Of a stretch of DNA of 64,000 nucleotides, positions 45,221 through 54,482 are shown one piece after another. Numbering within the stretch: position 1 is the first letter of the stretch; each line of letters starts with the position of its first letter. Origin of the DNA: Duganella sp. 1224 (GTDB taxonomy: Bacteria > Pseudomonadota > Gammaproteobacteria > Burkholderiales > Burkholderiaceae_D); the NCBI RefSeq assembly GCF_013408245.1, contig NZ_JACBYS010000001.1, positions 1,302,001-1,366,000 of the forward strand, read 5' to 3'. The notes below the pieces were generated by a model. The model was not told the origin of the DNA. It saw only the letters and a list, made by a program, of their open reading frames with translations, and made no database searches. Made by a program: the position numbers and the translations under genes.

Positions 45221-47539
45221 ATGGCAAACAGCGAAAAAGAAGGGCATGTCGCCCCCTACCCCAACCCGGCCGGCGGCTGGGGCGCACTGAAATACGTCGC
45301 ACTGAACTTGTACCGCGAGCGCGTCAGCGCCGGCAACCTGAGCACCCTCTTCGCGCAGAACCAGCCAGATGGCTTCGACTGCCCCGGCTGCGCCTGGCCG
45401 GACCGCGCCCACACTTCCACCTTTGAGTTCTGCGAGAACGGCGTCAAGGCGGTGGCGGCGGAGGCCACCAGCAAGCGCGTGCGCGCCGATTTCTTCGATC
45501 AGTACACCGTCACCGAGCTGCTGCGCCAGTCCGATTACGAGCTGGAGCAGCACGGCCGCCTGACCGAACCGATGGTCTACGACGCCGCCAGCGACAAGTA
45601 CAAGCCGATCGCCTGGGCCGATGCCTACCGTTTGATAGGGCGCCACCTGTCCACCTTGCAGGACCCGAACCAGGCCGCCTTCTACACCTCCGGCCGCGCC
45701 AGCAATGAGGCCGCCTATCTGTACCAGCTGTTCGTGCGCATGTACGGCACCAACAACTTCCCCGACTGTTCCAATATGTGCCACGAGGCCACCAGCCGCG
45801 GCCTGCCGCAGACGGTCGGCGTCGGCAAGGGCACGGTCACGCTGGATGACTTTGAACACGCCGACACGCTGCTGCTGTTCGGCCAGAATCCCGCCACCAA
45901 CCACCCGCGCATGATGGGCGAACTGCGCGAGGCGGCGCGCCGTGGCGCCACCATCGTCTCGATCAATCCGCTGAAGGAGCGCGGCCTGGAACGCTTCCAG
46001 GACCCGCAAAGCCCGGCCGAAATGATCACCAACGGCGCCACCCGCATCTCGTCGGTGTTCGTGCAGCCCAAGCTGAGCGGCGACTTCGCGCTGATCAAGG
46101 CCATCGCCAAGCGCGTGGTGGAGCTGGATGACCAGGCAGTGGCGGCCGGCCTGCCGCGCGTGCTGGATACCGACTTCATCGCCCAGCACACCATCGGCTT
46201 CCACGATTTCGCCCGCGACCTGCGCGACGAAAGCTGGCACGTGCTGGTGGAGGAATCCGGCATCAGCCGCGAGCAGATCGAGGAGCTGTCGCAGCTGTAC
46301 GCCCGCAGCGAGCGCGTGATCTGCACCTGGGGCATGGGCCTGACCCAGCACAAGAACTCGGTGCAGACGATCCAGATGCTGTCCAACCTGATGATGATGC
46401 GCGGGAACATCGGCAAGCGCGGCGCCGGCCTGTGCCCGGTGCGCGGCCACTCCAACGTGCAGGGCGACCGCACGGTCGGCATCGAGGAACAGCCATCGGC
46501 GGCCTTCCTCGACCGCCTGAAACAGGTGTATGGCTTCGAGCCGCCGCGCCATCACGGCCTGGACGTGGTCAACACCATCCGCGCCATGCTGGACAAGCGG
46601 GTCAAGGTGTTCATCGGCCTCGGCGGCAACTTCGCCATGGCCACGCCGGACACGCCGCTGACCTTCGAAGGCCTGCGCAGCTGCGAGCTGACGGTCCACG
46701 TCGCCACCAAGCTGAACCGCAGCCACCTGGTGCACGGCAAGGACGCGCTGATCCTGCCGACGCTGGGCCGCACCGAGATCGACCTGCAAAACGGCGTCGC
46801 CCAGGGCGTGACGGTGGAGGACTCGGTCAGCATGGTGCACATCTCGTTCGGCATCAACCAGCCGGCCTCGCCGCAGTTGATGTCGGAGGTGGCCATCGTC
46901 GCCAACATCGCCCACGCCACGCTGGGCAGCGCCAGGTTCGACTGGTTGGGCATGGCCGCCAACTATGCGCTGATCCGCGATGAAATCGAAAAAGTGTTCG
47001 ACGACTTCTACGACTATAACCAGCGCGTGTCCCAGCCCGGTGGCTTCCACTTGAAAGTGGCTTCGCGCGAGCGTGAATGGACCACGCCGAGCGGCAAGGC
47101 GCAGTTCCTGCCGCATCCGGTCGACCGCGACACGCCGATCCACCGCGCCCGCGCCCTCCACGGCAAACGCCTGCTGACCATGATGACCACCCGTTCGCAT
47201 GACCAGTACAACACCACCATCTACGGCCTGGACGACCGTTACCGTGGCGTGTTCGGCCTGCGCCGGGTGATCTTCATCAATCGCGAGGACATCGCCATGC
47301 TGGGCTTCAAGCCGGGCGACCGGGTCGACGTCACCGCCGTCTGGCCGGATGGCATCGAGCGCCGCGCCGACAACTTCCTGCTGGTGGAGTACGACATTCC
47401 GCGCGGCTGCGTCGGCGCCTACTACCCGGAAACCAATCCGCTGGTGCCGCTGGACAGCGTGGCCGACATCGCCAACACCCCGACCTCGAAGTCGATCCCG
47501 GTGCTGCTGCACCCGGCGCAGGGAGGCAGCCATGCATGA
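45221..47539 (+). CDS. YdeP/FdhF-like molybdopterin oxidoreductase
   Basis: A 772-residue oxidoreductase alpha subunit of the YdeP family. PDGFDCPGCAWPD near residue 49-61 is the YdeP signature, with CPGC in place of the usual four-Cys iron-sulfur start of formate dehydrogenases. SNMCHEATS (Cys187) is the probable Mo/W ligand region. Length is close to YdeP (about 760 residues), which is tied to acid resistance in E. coli; its substrate is unknown. No dedicated electron-transfer subunit follows; instead the next two genes encode a bd-type quinol oxidase and overlap with it. Electrons may therefore pass to the quinone pool and to oxygen. Confidence 0.9.
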   Translation: MANSEKEGHVAPYPNPAGGWGALKYVALNLYRERVSAGNLSTLFAQNQPDGFDCPGCAWPDRAHTSTFEFCENGVKAVAAEATSKRVRADFFDQYTVTELLRQSDYELEQHGRLTEPMVYDAASDKYKPIAWADAYRLIGRHLSTLQDPNQAAFYTSGRASNEAAYLYQLFVRMYGTNNFPDCSNMCHEATSRGLPQTVGVGKGTVTLDDFEHADTLLLFGQNPATNHPRMMGELREAARRGATIVSINPLKERGLERFQDPQSPAEMITNGATRISSVFVQPKLSGDFALIKAIAKRVVELDDQAVAAGLPRVLDTDFIAQHTIGFHDFARDLRDESWHVLVEESGISREQIEELSQLYARSERVICTWGMGLTQHKNSVQTIQMLSNLMMMRGNIGKRGAGLCPVRGHSNVQGDRTVGIEEQPSAAFLDRLKQVYGFEPPRHHGLDVVNTIRAMLDKRVKVFIGLGGNFAMATPDTPLTFEGLRSCELTVHVATKLNRSHLVHGKDALILPTLGRTEIDLQNGVAQGVTVEDSVSMVHISFGINQPASPQLMSEVAIVANIAHATLGSARFDWLGMAANYALIRDEIEKVFDDFYDYNQRVSQPGGFHLKVASREREWTTPSGKAQFLPHPVDRDTPIHRARALHGKRLLTMMTTRSHDQYNTTIYGLDDRYRGVFGLRRVIFINREDIAMLGFKPGDRVDVTAVWPDGIERRADNFLLVEYDIPRGCVGAYYPETNPLVPLDSVADIANTPTSKSIPVLLHPAQGGSHA

Positions 47540-48887
47540 GGCCAGCCTGATGCTGTCGCGCGCGCAGTTCGCGCTGACCGCCATCTTCCACATCCTGTGG
47601 CCGATCCTGACCATCAGCCTGTCGGCCTTCATTCTGCTGATGGAAGCGCTGTGGGTGCGGCGCGGCGAGATTATCTACTACCACCATGTACGCTACTGGA
47701 GCAAGCTGCTGATCCTGAACTTCGCCGTCGGCGTGGTCAGCGGCATCCCGATGGAATTCCAGTTTGGCACCAACTGGGCGCCCTTCTCCACCTTCACCGG
47801 CCAGTTCGTCGGCAACATCCTCGGCTTCGAGGGCGCCATGGCCTTCATGCTGGAAGCCGGCTTTATTGGCGTGATGCTGTGGGGCTGGAACAAGGTGCCG
47901 CGCGGCGTGCACCTGTTCGCCACGGCGATGGTGGCGCTGGGCTCGACCATCTCGGCGTTCTGGATCATGGTCACCAACTCCTGGATGCAGACCCCGGCCG
48001 GCATTGCCGTGCAGGACGGCAAAGTGGTGGTCACCAGCTACTTCGACGCCATTTTCAACCCCGGCATGGGCTTCGGCGTCGGCCACATGTGGCTGGCTTC
48101 GCTGGAAACCGGCCTGTGCGTGGTGGCCGGCATCTCGGCCTGGCATTTGTTCCGCCAGCGCCACCCCGAGTTCTTTGCCAAGTCGTTCAAGATGGCGCTG
48201 ATGATGCTGGTGGTGGTGGCGCCGCTGCAGGTGCTGATCGGCGACGCCAGCGGCGGCGAAGTGTTCGAGCACCAGCCGGCCAAGGGCGCGGCCATCGAAG
48301 GCCACTGGGTCACCAATGCGCCAGGCACCGCCGCGCCATGGTCGCTGCTGGCCTGGCCCGACCAGAAGGAACAGCGCAATGACTGGTCGATCGAAGTGCC
48401 GGGCGTATTGAGCGTATTGGCCACCCACGACATCCACGGCAAGGTCACCGGCATGCGCGACATTCCCCTGGCCGACCAGCCGCCCGCGCTGCCGCTGCTG
48501 TACTACGCCTTCCGCGTGATGGCCGGCGTTGGCTTCGCGCTGGCCCTGCTGGCGGTATGGACCGCGTTCGGCCTGCGCAAGGCGCGCGGCCGCCTGAGCG
48601 CCCTGCTGGCGCAACGCAAGCTGTTGCTGGCCTGGGTGCTGTGCATCCCGCTGCCGTACCTCGCGGTCGAATGCGGCTGGATCGTGCGCGAAGTCGGCCG
48701 CCAGCCATGGACTGTTTACGGCCTGCTGCGCACCAGCGCCTCGGCCTCCGCTGTGGCGCCGGACGCGGTCATGTCCAGCATCGCCATGTTCATCGTGTTC
48801 TACATCGTGCTGCTGACCACCTTCTTCATCTTTGCCCGCAAATGGCAGCGCAACGGCCCCCAATTCGAGGAGATTCCCCATGCATGA
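47532..48887 (+). CDS. cioA: bd-type quinol oxidase subunit I, cyanide-insensitive type
   Basis: A 451-residue membrane subunit. His20 (FHILWPILTI) and the His in GMGFGVGHMWLASLETG are heme ligand candidates, and GWIVREVGRQPWTVYG is the conserved GRQPW segment. The Q-loop is short, as in CioA/CIO-type enzymes with high tolerance to cyanide. GGGAGGC precedes the ATG, which overlaps the oxidoreductase stop by 8 bases. The next subunit overlaps by 8 bases. Confidence 0.92.
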   Translation: MHEASLMLSRAQFALTAIFHILWPILTISLSAFILLMEALWVRRGEIIYYHHVRYWSKLLILNFAVGVVSGIPMEFQFGTNWAPFSTFTGQFVGNILGFEGAMAFMLEAGFIGVMLWGWNKVPRGVHLFATAMVALGSTISAFWIMVTNSWMQTPAGIAVQDGKVVVTSYFDAIFNPGMGFGVGHMWLASLETGLCVVAGISAWHLFRQRHPEFFAKSFKMALMMLVVVAPLQVLIGDASGGEVFEHQPAKGAAIEGHWVTNAPGTAAPWSLLAWPDQKEQRNDWSIEVPGVLSVLATHDIHGKVTGMRDIPLADQPPALPLLYYAFRVMAGVGFALALLAVWTAFGLRKARGRLSALLAQRKLLLAWVLCIPLPYLAVECGWIVREVGRQPWTVYGLLRTSASASAVAPDAVMSSIAMFIVFYIVLLTTFFIFARKWQRNGPQFEEIPHA

Positions 48888-49848
48888 GATTCTGACCTAT
48901 GCCTGGTTCGGGCTGATTTGCCTGATGCTGGCCTTTTACGTGATCACCGACGGCTTCGACCTGGGCGTCGGCATCCTCAGCCTCTTCTCGCGCGAGGAAA
49001 CCGAGCGTGACCAGATGTTTTTATCGATCGGCCACGTCTGGGACGCCAATGAAACCTGGCTGGTGGTGCTGGGCGGCGCGTTGTTCGGCGCCTTCCCGCT
49101 GGCCTACGCCACGCTGATGGAACAACTGTACGTGCCGGTGATGGTGCTGATCGCCAGCCTGATCATGCGCGGCGGCGCCATCGAGTTCCGCCACGCCGCC
49201 ACTACCAGCCGGCGCGGCTGGGACCTGGTGTTCGGCATCGGCAGCCTGAGCGCGGCCGGCTGCCAGGGCGTGATCCTGGGCGAAGTGATCACCGGCCTGG
49301 CGCCGGGCCTGGTGCCGGCAGGCTTTGCCGCTATCAGCGCGGTCGGCGTGATTGCCGGCTACGCGCTGCTCGGTTCGACCTACCTGATCAAGAAGGCGCA
49401 CGGCGAGCTGGTGACGGCCTCGCGCCGCCACGCGCTGATCTCGCTGCTGCTGTCGTTTGGCGCGGCCGCCGTGCTGACCGCCGGCACCATGCTGTACAGC
49501 GACATCGGCCACGGCCGCTGGATGCAGCCGGGCGTGTTCCCGCTGCTGCTGGCGCTGGCGTTGCTGGCGGCCTTCGCCGGCGCCTACGTGGTGTATGCTC
49601 TGCACATCGGTTCGGAGCGCGGCCCGTTCCGGGGTGCCATCGGGCTGTTCCTGGCGTCGTTCGCCGGGCTGGGCGTCAGCCTGTTCCCGGACCTGGTGCC
49701 GGGCAAGCTGTCGCTGGCGCAGGCCGCGTCGGACAGCGCCACCATGGCCTTCATGCTGTGCGGGATCGCGGTCGTGTTCCCGGTCATGATCGGCTACAAC
49801 CTGTATCAATACCACGTATTCCGCGGCCGCGTGCAGCTGGAACATTAA
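48880..49848 (+). CDS. cioB: bd-type quinol oxidase subunit II
   Basis: A 322-residue membrane subunit with about eight or nine helices. FYVITDGFDLGVGIL and GHVWDANETWLVVLGGALFGAFP are CydB/CioB landmarks. It overlaps subunit I by 8 bases with a GAGGAG ribosome site inside that gene. There is no CydX-like small subunit or cydDC transporter nearby. Confidence 0.93.
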   Translation: MHEILTYAWFGLICLMLAFYVITDGFDLGVGILSLFSREETERDQMFLSIGHVWDANETWLVVLGGALFGAFPLAYATLMEQLYVPVMVLIASLIMRGGAIEFRHAATTSRRGWDLVFGIGSLSAAGCQGVILGEVITGLAPGLVPAGFAAISAVGVIAGYALLGSTYLIKKAHGELVTASRRHALISLLLSFGAAAVLTAGTMLYSDIGHGRWMQPGVFPLLLALALLAAFAGAYVVYALHIGSERGPFRGAIGLFLASFAGLGVSLFPDLVPGKLSLAQAASDSATMAFMLCGIAVVFPVMIGYNLYQYHVFRGRVQLEH

Positions 49849-49857
49849 GGAGTCGTC

Positions 49858-50772
49858 ATGATCGTCCGCCCTCAGGCAAACTGGTTCCGCATGCTGCTGG
49901 TGTGGAATGGCTCGGTGCTGCCGGCCGTGCTGCCGCAGCTGCTGCTGATGCTGCTGGTCAGCCTGGCCGCCTTGTACGAGGACGGACGCGTCGTCGGTCA
50001 TCACCTGCATCTGGACACGGCGCCATTTTCGCTGCTGGGCGTTAGCCTGGCGATCTTCCTGGCGTTCCGCAACAACGCCAGCTACCAGCGCTACCTGGAA
50101 GCGCGCCAGCTGTGGGGCAATATCCTGATCTCGGCGCGGGCGCTGACGGCGCAGGTACTGGCTTATCTGCCGCAAGGTAGCGTCGAGCGCGAAGTGTTTG
50201 CCGGCCAGCTGGTGGCCTTCGTGCACCTGTTGCGCCACCAGTTGCGCGGCAGCGACCCGAAGCCGGACCTGGAACGGCTGCTGCCGCCCGATCAGGTGGC
50301 CAAGCTCTCGGCCTGCAACTACCGTCCCATCTTCATCCTGCGCGACCTGCGCCGCACGCTGCACGGCGTCACCGAGCGGCTGCCGCAGGGCGGGCAAACC
50401 ATGTGGATGCTGGACGCCCAGCTCAACCACCTGGGCGAAGCGGTGGGCGGCTGCGAGCGCATCGCCAGCACGCCCATCCCCTACCCTTACGGCGTGCTGC
50501 TGCACCGGACCATCTACGCCTACTGCTTCCTGCTGCCGTTTGGGCTGGAGCACGCGATCGGCAACGCCACGCCGCTGATCTCCGTGCTGGTGGCTTACAC
50601 GCTGTTCGCGCTGGAAGCGATCGCGCAGGAAATCGCCGAACCCTTTGGCACCGCGCCCAACAGCCTGGCGCTGGGCGCCATCAGCCGCACCATCGAGCGT
50701 TCGGTGCTGGAACTGTGCGACCTGCCGGTGCCGGCCGAGGCCAAGGCCGACAGCAAGTACCGGCTGCATTAA
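49858..50772 (+). CDS. Bestrophin-family membrane protein
   Basis: A 304-residue membrane protein of the bestrophin-like family (UPF0187). The N-terminal helix pair and FLAFRNNASYQRYLEARQLWG match the family, as do PYGVLLHRTIYAYCFLLPFGLEH and the later EAIAQEIAEPFG. Relatives are ion channels, in bacteria often cation-selective. It starts 9 bases after cioB. Beside an electrogenic oxidase it may balance charge or pH, but this is inference. Confidence 0.85.
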   Translation: MIVRPQANWFRMLLVWNGSVLPAVLPQLLLMLLVSLAALYEDGRVVGHHLHLDTAPFSLLGVSLAIFLAFRNNASYQRYLEARQLWGNILISARALTAQVLAYLPQGSVEREVFAGQLVAFVHLLRHQLRGSDPKPDLERLLPPDQVAKLSACNYRPIFILRDLRRTLHGVTERLPQGGQTMWMLDAQLNHLGEAVGGCERIASTPIPYPYGVLLHRTIYAYCFLLPFGLEHAIGNATPLISVLVAYTLFALEAIAQEIAEPFGTAPNSLALGAISRTIERSVLELCDLPVPAEAKADSKYRLH

Positions 50773-50797
50773 AGTGATTGCCTTCGCCTGTGAACTC

Positions 50798-50831
50798 GGG
50801 ATAAATTAACGCAACGCGTTACTTTAATCCC
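50798..50831. promoter_or_regulatory. Imperfect dyad with AACGCGTTAC core, bZIP-gene promoter
   Basis: TAACGC and GCGTTA flank AAC (50807-50821), and outer GGGAT and ATCCC extend the symmetry with a one-base offset. It contains AACGCGTTAC (50813-50822), shared with the palindrome near dif and a site in the following gene. It lies 15 bases upstream of that gene's GTG start, so the small protein may regulate itself here. Confidence 0.55.
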
Positions 50832-50845
50832 GGGGAGGCAGACAG

Positions 50846-51127
50846 GTGGAGCAAGCGGCAGAGGGCAAGAAACGTGGCCGCCCGGTGACGGGCCAGGCGA
50901 TGAGCAGCGCCGAGCGGCAGAAAGCCTATCGTGACCGCAAGCGCGAGGAGAAGATCGCCATCGCCAATTCCCGTAACGCGTTACAAGAATTGCCGGACGA
51001 CGGCTCGCCGCGCCGCCTGCTGGCCGAACTGGACCGCGCCCAGCGCGCTGTCGAACGCCTGACGCAGGAAAATCACGATCTGAAAGAGCAGCTCAGGCTG
51101 GCGCAGGCGCGGCTGAACGGGGCCTGA
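50846..51127 (+). CDS. Small basic/coiled-coil (bZIP-like) DNA-binding protein
   Basis: A 93-residue protein starting from GTG with an excellent GGGGAGG ribosome site. KKRGRPVTG resembles an AT-hook; a strongly basic region follows (SSAERQKAYRDRKREEK). The second half is a predicted coiled coil with Leu/Ala heptads (VERLTQENHDLKEQLRLAQ). The overall form is that of a eukaryotic bZIP: basic region, then leucine zipper, suggesting a dimer that binds a symmetric DNA site. It carries GTAACGCGTTAC in its own coding sequence (50973-50984), the same core as in its promoter and in the palindrome next to dif. The function is unknown. Confidence 0.7.
   Translation: MEQAAEGKKRGRPVTGQAMSSAERQKAYRDRKREEKIAIANSRNALQELPDDGSPRRLLAELDRAQRAVERLTQENHDLKEQLRLAQARLNGA
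50973..50984. repeat. GTAACGCGTTAC copy inside the bZIP-like gene
   Basis: A 12-bp palindrome identical to the core of the 32-bp palindrome at 42332-42363. It is one of three copies of this core in the window. Confidence 0.7.
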
Positions 51128-51232
51128 TCTCAACAATTCCTCCAATTCGCCGGCGCGCGTGCCGCTATGAGCGCAAGCGTACAGTCGGCCATCCGTCACC
51201 GGCGTATCTTCCGCCTAAAAGAGGAGATTGCC

Positions 51233-53602
51233 ATGATGCTATGGATCGTTGCGGCCATCGTCGCCGCCACCTTTATACTGTTCGCTTACGCGCCGCTGCG
51301 GCGCAGCCTGATCACGCCGCACATCTACGCGCTGTTCAAGCGCATCCTGCCGCCGATGTCCGACACCGAGCGCGACGCGCTGGAAGCCGGCACCACCTGG
51401 TGGGATGCGGACCTGTTCTCCGGCCGCCCGGACTGGAACAAATTCATGGAACTCAGGCGTCCCGCCCTCAGCCCCGAGGAGCAGGCCTTCATGGACAACG
51501 AAGTGCGCCAGCTGTGCGAGATGGTGGACGATTGGGAAGCCACGCAAGTGTGGCAGGGCCTGCCGGCCGCCGCCTGGCAATTCGCCCGGGACAAGGGCTT
51601 CCTCGGCATGATCATCCCCAAGCACTACGGCGGCAAGGCGTTTTCTGCCTATATGCACTCGCAGGTGGTGATGGCGCTGTCCACGCGCTGCTCGGCGCTG
51701 GCGGTGCAGGTGATGGTGCCCAATTCGCTTGGCCCGGCCGAGCTGCTGCTGCACTACGGCACCGACCAGCAAAAGGATTACTACCTGCCGCGCCTGGCCA
51801 AGGGCGAGGAAATCCCCTGCTTCGCCCTGACCAGCCCTTACGCCGGCTCGGACGCGGCCGCCATTCCGGACACCGGCGTGGTCTGCATGGGCCAGCACGA
51901 AGGCCGCGAGGTGCTGGGCCTGCGCATCAGCTGGAACAAGCGCTACATCACGCTGGGCCCGATCGCCACCCTGCTCGGCCTGGCGTTCCGAGTGGTCGAC
52001 CCAGACCAGCTGCTGCCGCCGGACGCCAAGCCCGGCATCACCTGCGCGCTGATTCCCACCGACCATCCCGGCGTGGTGATCGGCCGCCGCCACTGGCCGC
52101 TGAACGCCGTGTTCCAGAACGGCCCCACCAGCGGCAAGGACGTGTTCATCCCGATGGACTGGATCATCGGCGGCCCGAGCCAGATCGGCAAGGGCTGGCG
52201 CATGCTGATGGAATGCCTGGCCGCCGGCCGGGCGATTTCGCTGCCGTCGGCCAGCGTCGGCACGGCCAAGCTGGCGGTGCGCGGCACCAGCGCCTATTGC
52301 GCCATCCGCCGCCAGTTCAACACCGCCATCGGCAAGTTCGAGGGTGTGCAGGAAGCGCTGGCGCGCATGGGCGCCAACCTGTACATGATGGACGCGGCGC
52401 GCCGCCTGTCGGCGCTGGCGGTGGACCTGGGCGAAAAGCCGGCGGTGATTTCCGCCATCGCCAAACACCATGTGACCGAGCGCGGCCGCGCGGTGGTCAA
52501 TGACGGCATGGATATCCTCGGCGGCAAGGGCATCTGCATGGGGCCGTCCAACTTCCTGGCGCGCGCCTACCAGCAAATCCCCATCGCCATCACCGTGGAA
52601 GGCGCGAATATCCTGACGCGCTGCCTGATCATCTTCGGCCAGGGCGCCATCCGCGCCCATCCCTATGTGCTGAAGGAGATGCGCTCCACCGCCGACGCCG
52701 ACCAGCGCAAGGGCCTGCACGACTTCGACGCCTCCTTCTTCGGCCACATGCGCTTCACCTTCGGCAACGCCGTGCGAGCGCTGTGGTATGGCCTGACCGG
52801 CGCCCTGACCGCGCCGGTGCCGCGCCGCGCCTCGGACGAGATGGGCGTGTATTACCGCGCCGTCGGCCGCCTGTCGACCGCGTTCGCGCTGCTGACCGAC
52901 CTGTCGATGTTCACGCTGGGCGGCGACCTGAAGCGGCGCGAACGCATCTCGGCGCGGCTGGGCGACGTGCTGTCGATGCTGTACCTGATCAGCGCCACGC
53001 TGAAGCGCTACGAGGACGACGGCCACCACGAGGCGGACGCCGCCTACGTGCACTGGTCGGTGCGGGACGCGCTGGTCAAGGCCCAGGCCGCGCTGGACGG
53101 CGTGCTGGACAACTTCCCCAACCGCCCCGCCGCCTGGCTGGCGCGCCTGCTGGTGTTCCCGTTCGGGCTGCCCTACACGGCGCCGTCCGACCGCCTCGGC
53201 GCCGAGGTGGCCGCCGCCATGCAGACCCACGGCGACGCCCGCGAGCGACTGCTGGCCGGCGGCTACCTGGCCGACGATCTGCGCGATCCGGTGGCGTGCG
53301 GCGAGCTGGCGTTTGCGCTATTGCACATGGTCGATGGCATCGAGCACCGCCTCAAGCCGGCCATCAAGTCCGGCGAGCTGCCGCCGATTCCGCAAAGCCT
53401 GCCCGATATGGAAGGCTGGATCGCCGACGCCGCGGCCAAGGGACTGATGACGCCGGAGGAACGCCGCGCGATGTCGGACTTTGCCCGCTACACCGATCTG
53501 TCGGTGCACGTGGACGACTTCCCGCCCGACCTCAACGCCGCGGCCGACGCCGAGCAGCGGCGCCGCATGTCGTCGCCCCAGCCAGTGCCGGCCGAGGCGT
53601 AA
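51233..53602 (+). CDS. fadE: Acyl-CoA dehydrogenase (FadE-type)
   Basis: A 789-residue acyl-CoA dehydrogenase, the first enzyme of fatty-acid beta-oxidation. It has the long FadE form with an N-terminal hydrophobic helix (about 3-24) that anchors it at the membrane, flavin-binding regions (ALTSPYAGSDAA), and the catalytic glutamate in ITVEGANI (about residue 456). The length is close to E. coli FadE (814 residues). The start at 51233 has GAGGAG six bases upstream; the earlier ATG at 51167 would add an unlikely leader. Confidence 0.92.
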   Translation: MMLWIVAAIVAATFILFAYAPLRRSLITPHIYALFKRILPPMSDTERDALEAGTTWWDADLFSGRPDWNKFMELRRPALSPEEQAFMDNEVRQLCEMVDDWEATQVWQGLPAAAWQFARDKGFLGMIIPKHYGGKAFSAYMHSQVVMALSTRCSALAVQVMVPNSLGPAELLLHYGTDQQKDYYLPRLAKGEEIPCFALTSPYAGSDAAAIPDTGVVCMGQHEGREVLGLRISWNKRYITLGPIATLLGLAFRVVDPDQLLPPDAKPGITCALIPTDHPGVVIGRRHWPLNAVFQNGPTSGKDVFIPMDWIIGGPSQIGKGWRMLMECLAAGRAISLPSASVGTAKLAVRGTSAYCAIRRQFNTAIGKFEGVQEALARMGANLYMMDAARRLSALAVDLGEKPAVISAIAKHHVTERGRAVVNDGMDILGGKGICMGPSNFLARAYQQIPIAITVEGANILTRCLIIFGQGAIRAHPYVLKEMRSTADADQRKGLHDFDASFFGHMRFTFGNAVRALWYGLTGALTAPVPRRASDEMGVYYRAVGRLSTAFALLTDLSMFTLGGDLKRRERISARLGDVLSMLYLISATLKRYEDDGHHEADAAYVHWSVRDALVKAQAALDGVLDNFPNRPAAWLARLLVFPFGLPYTAPSDRLGAEVAAAMQTHGDARERLLAGGYLADDLRDPVACGELAFALLHMVDGIEHRLKPAIKSGELPPIPQSLPDMEGWIADAAAKGLMTPEERRAMSDFARYTDLSVHVDDFPPDLNAAADAEQRRRMSSPQPVPAEA

Positions 53603-53632
53603 AAATAGTTCTTTAGAAGTGCATCCAGAACG

Positions 53633-53674
53633 GCGGATGGTGCGTAAGTGACGTTAAACCGTCAAACCATCCGC
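53633..53674. other. Inverted repeat between fadE and the FecR-domain gene
   Basis: Arms GCGGATGGT (53633-53641) and ACCATCCGC (53666-53674) with a 24-base loop that holds a second small hairpin (GACG...CGTC). It lies just before the next gene. It could end fadE transcripts or form part of the promoter region of the signalling operon. Confidence 0.4.
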
Positions 53675-53684
53675 TGTTCACCCT

Positions 53685-54479
53685 ATGGATACACCCGATT
53701 TTCGCCGCTGGCTGCTCCCCGCGCTGCTGATGCTGGCCCTGCCGGCGCAGGCACAGCGGGCCTTGCTGTCCCACGCCGAAACGTCGGCCAAACTGATCCG
53801 CAAGAATACCGTCTACGACGCCCCGCCCGGCGCCAGCCTGCTGCCGGGCGATATCGTCGCTGCCGGCCAGCGCGGCCTGCAAATCGAATGGTCGAATGGC
53901 GCGCTGATGGCGCTCGGGCCGGACAGCAGCGTCGTGCTGGAGAACAATCCGGGCACGCCGGCGGTCAGCCTGCTGCGCGGCTGGTTCAAGCTGGCCGCCG
54001 TCAAACCGGCCAACAGCCAGTTGAGCGCCACCGCCGGCCAGCTCAGTCTGCGCGCGGATCAGGGCAGCGTCATCGTCCACGTGGCGCCGGACAAGAGCGA
54101 GTTGTTCGTCGAACAAGGCAAGCTGCCGCTGACCGAAACCGATCGCGGCGCCATCGACGGGCCGCAGACGGTGGGGCGCGAGCAGTACGCCCTCCGCCGC
54201 GGCACGCAGGCTTTGCAGGTCATGCCGCGCGCGCCCAAACTGTTCATCGGCGAGATGCCGCGCGCTTTCTTCGATCCGCTGGTGGCGATCGGCAACCGGG
54301 TTCGTCCGGCCGAGTTGGCGCCGGTGCGCGAGGCCAACGCCGCCGATGACCCTGACTGGCGCCCGACCGCCCAGGCGAGCCAGGCCACCGCCGTCTTGCC
54401 GGCCATGCCAGTCACCACCACGCCGCCGGCCGCGCCGAAAAAACGCACCAGCCAGGCCATCAACAACACCCTGTTCTGA
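53685..54479 (+). CDS. FecR-domain secreted protein
   Basis: A 264-residue protein with signal peptide (LLPALLMLALPAQAQ). The central region (about 30-130), with LLPGDIVAAGQRGLQIEWSNGALMALGPDSSVVL, is FecR-like, a beta-rich fold that in other systems senses or relays envelope signals. The C-terminal third is rich in Ala and Pro. No sigma factor is adjacent, so the usual FecR-FecI pairing is absent. It is followed after 3 bases by the heme/HAMP gene, which suggests a shared sensory task with the kinase. Confidence 0.78.
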   Translation: MDTPDFRRWLLPALLMLALPAQAQRALLSHAETSAKLIRKNTVYDAPPGASLLPGDIVAAGQRGLQIEWSNGALMALGPDSSVVLENNPGTPAVSLLRGWFKLAAVKPANSQLSATAGQLSLRADQGSVIVHVAPDKSELFVEQGKLPLTETDRGAIDGPQTVGREQYALRRGTQALQVMPRAPKLFIGEMPRAFFDPLVAIGNRVRPAELAPVREANAADDPDWRPTAQASQATAVLPAMPVTTTPPAAPKKRTSQAINNTLF

Positions 54480-54482
54480 TCC

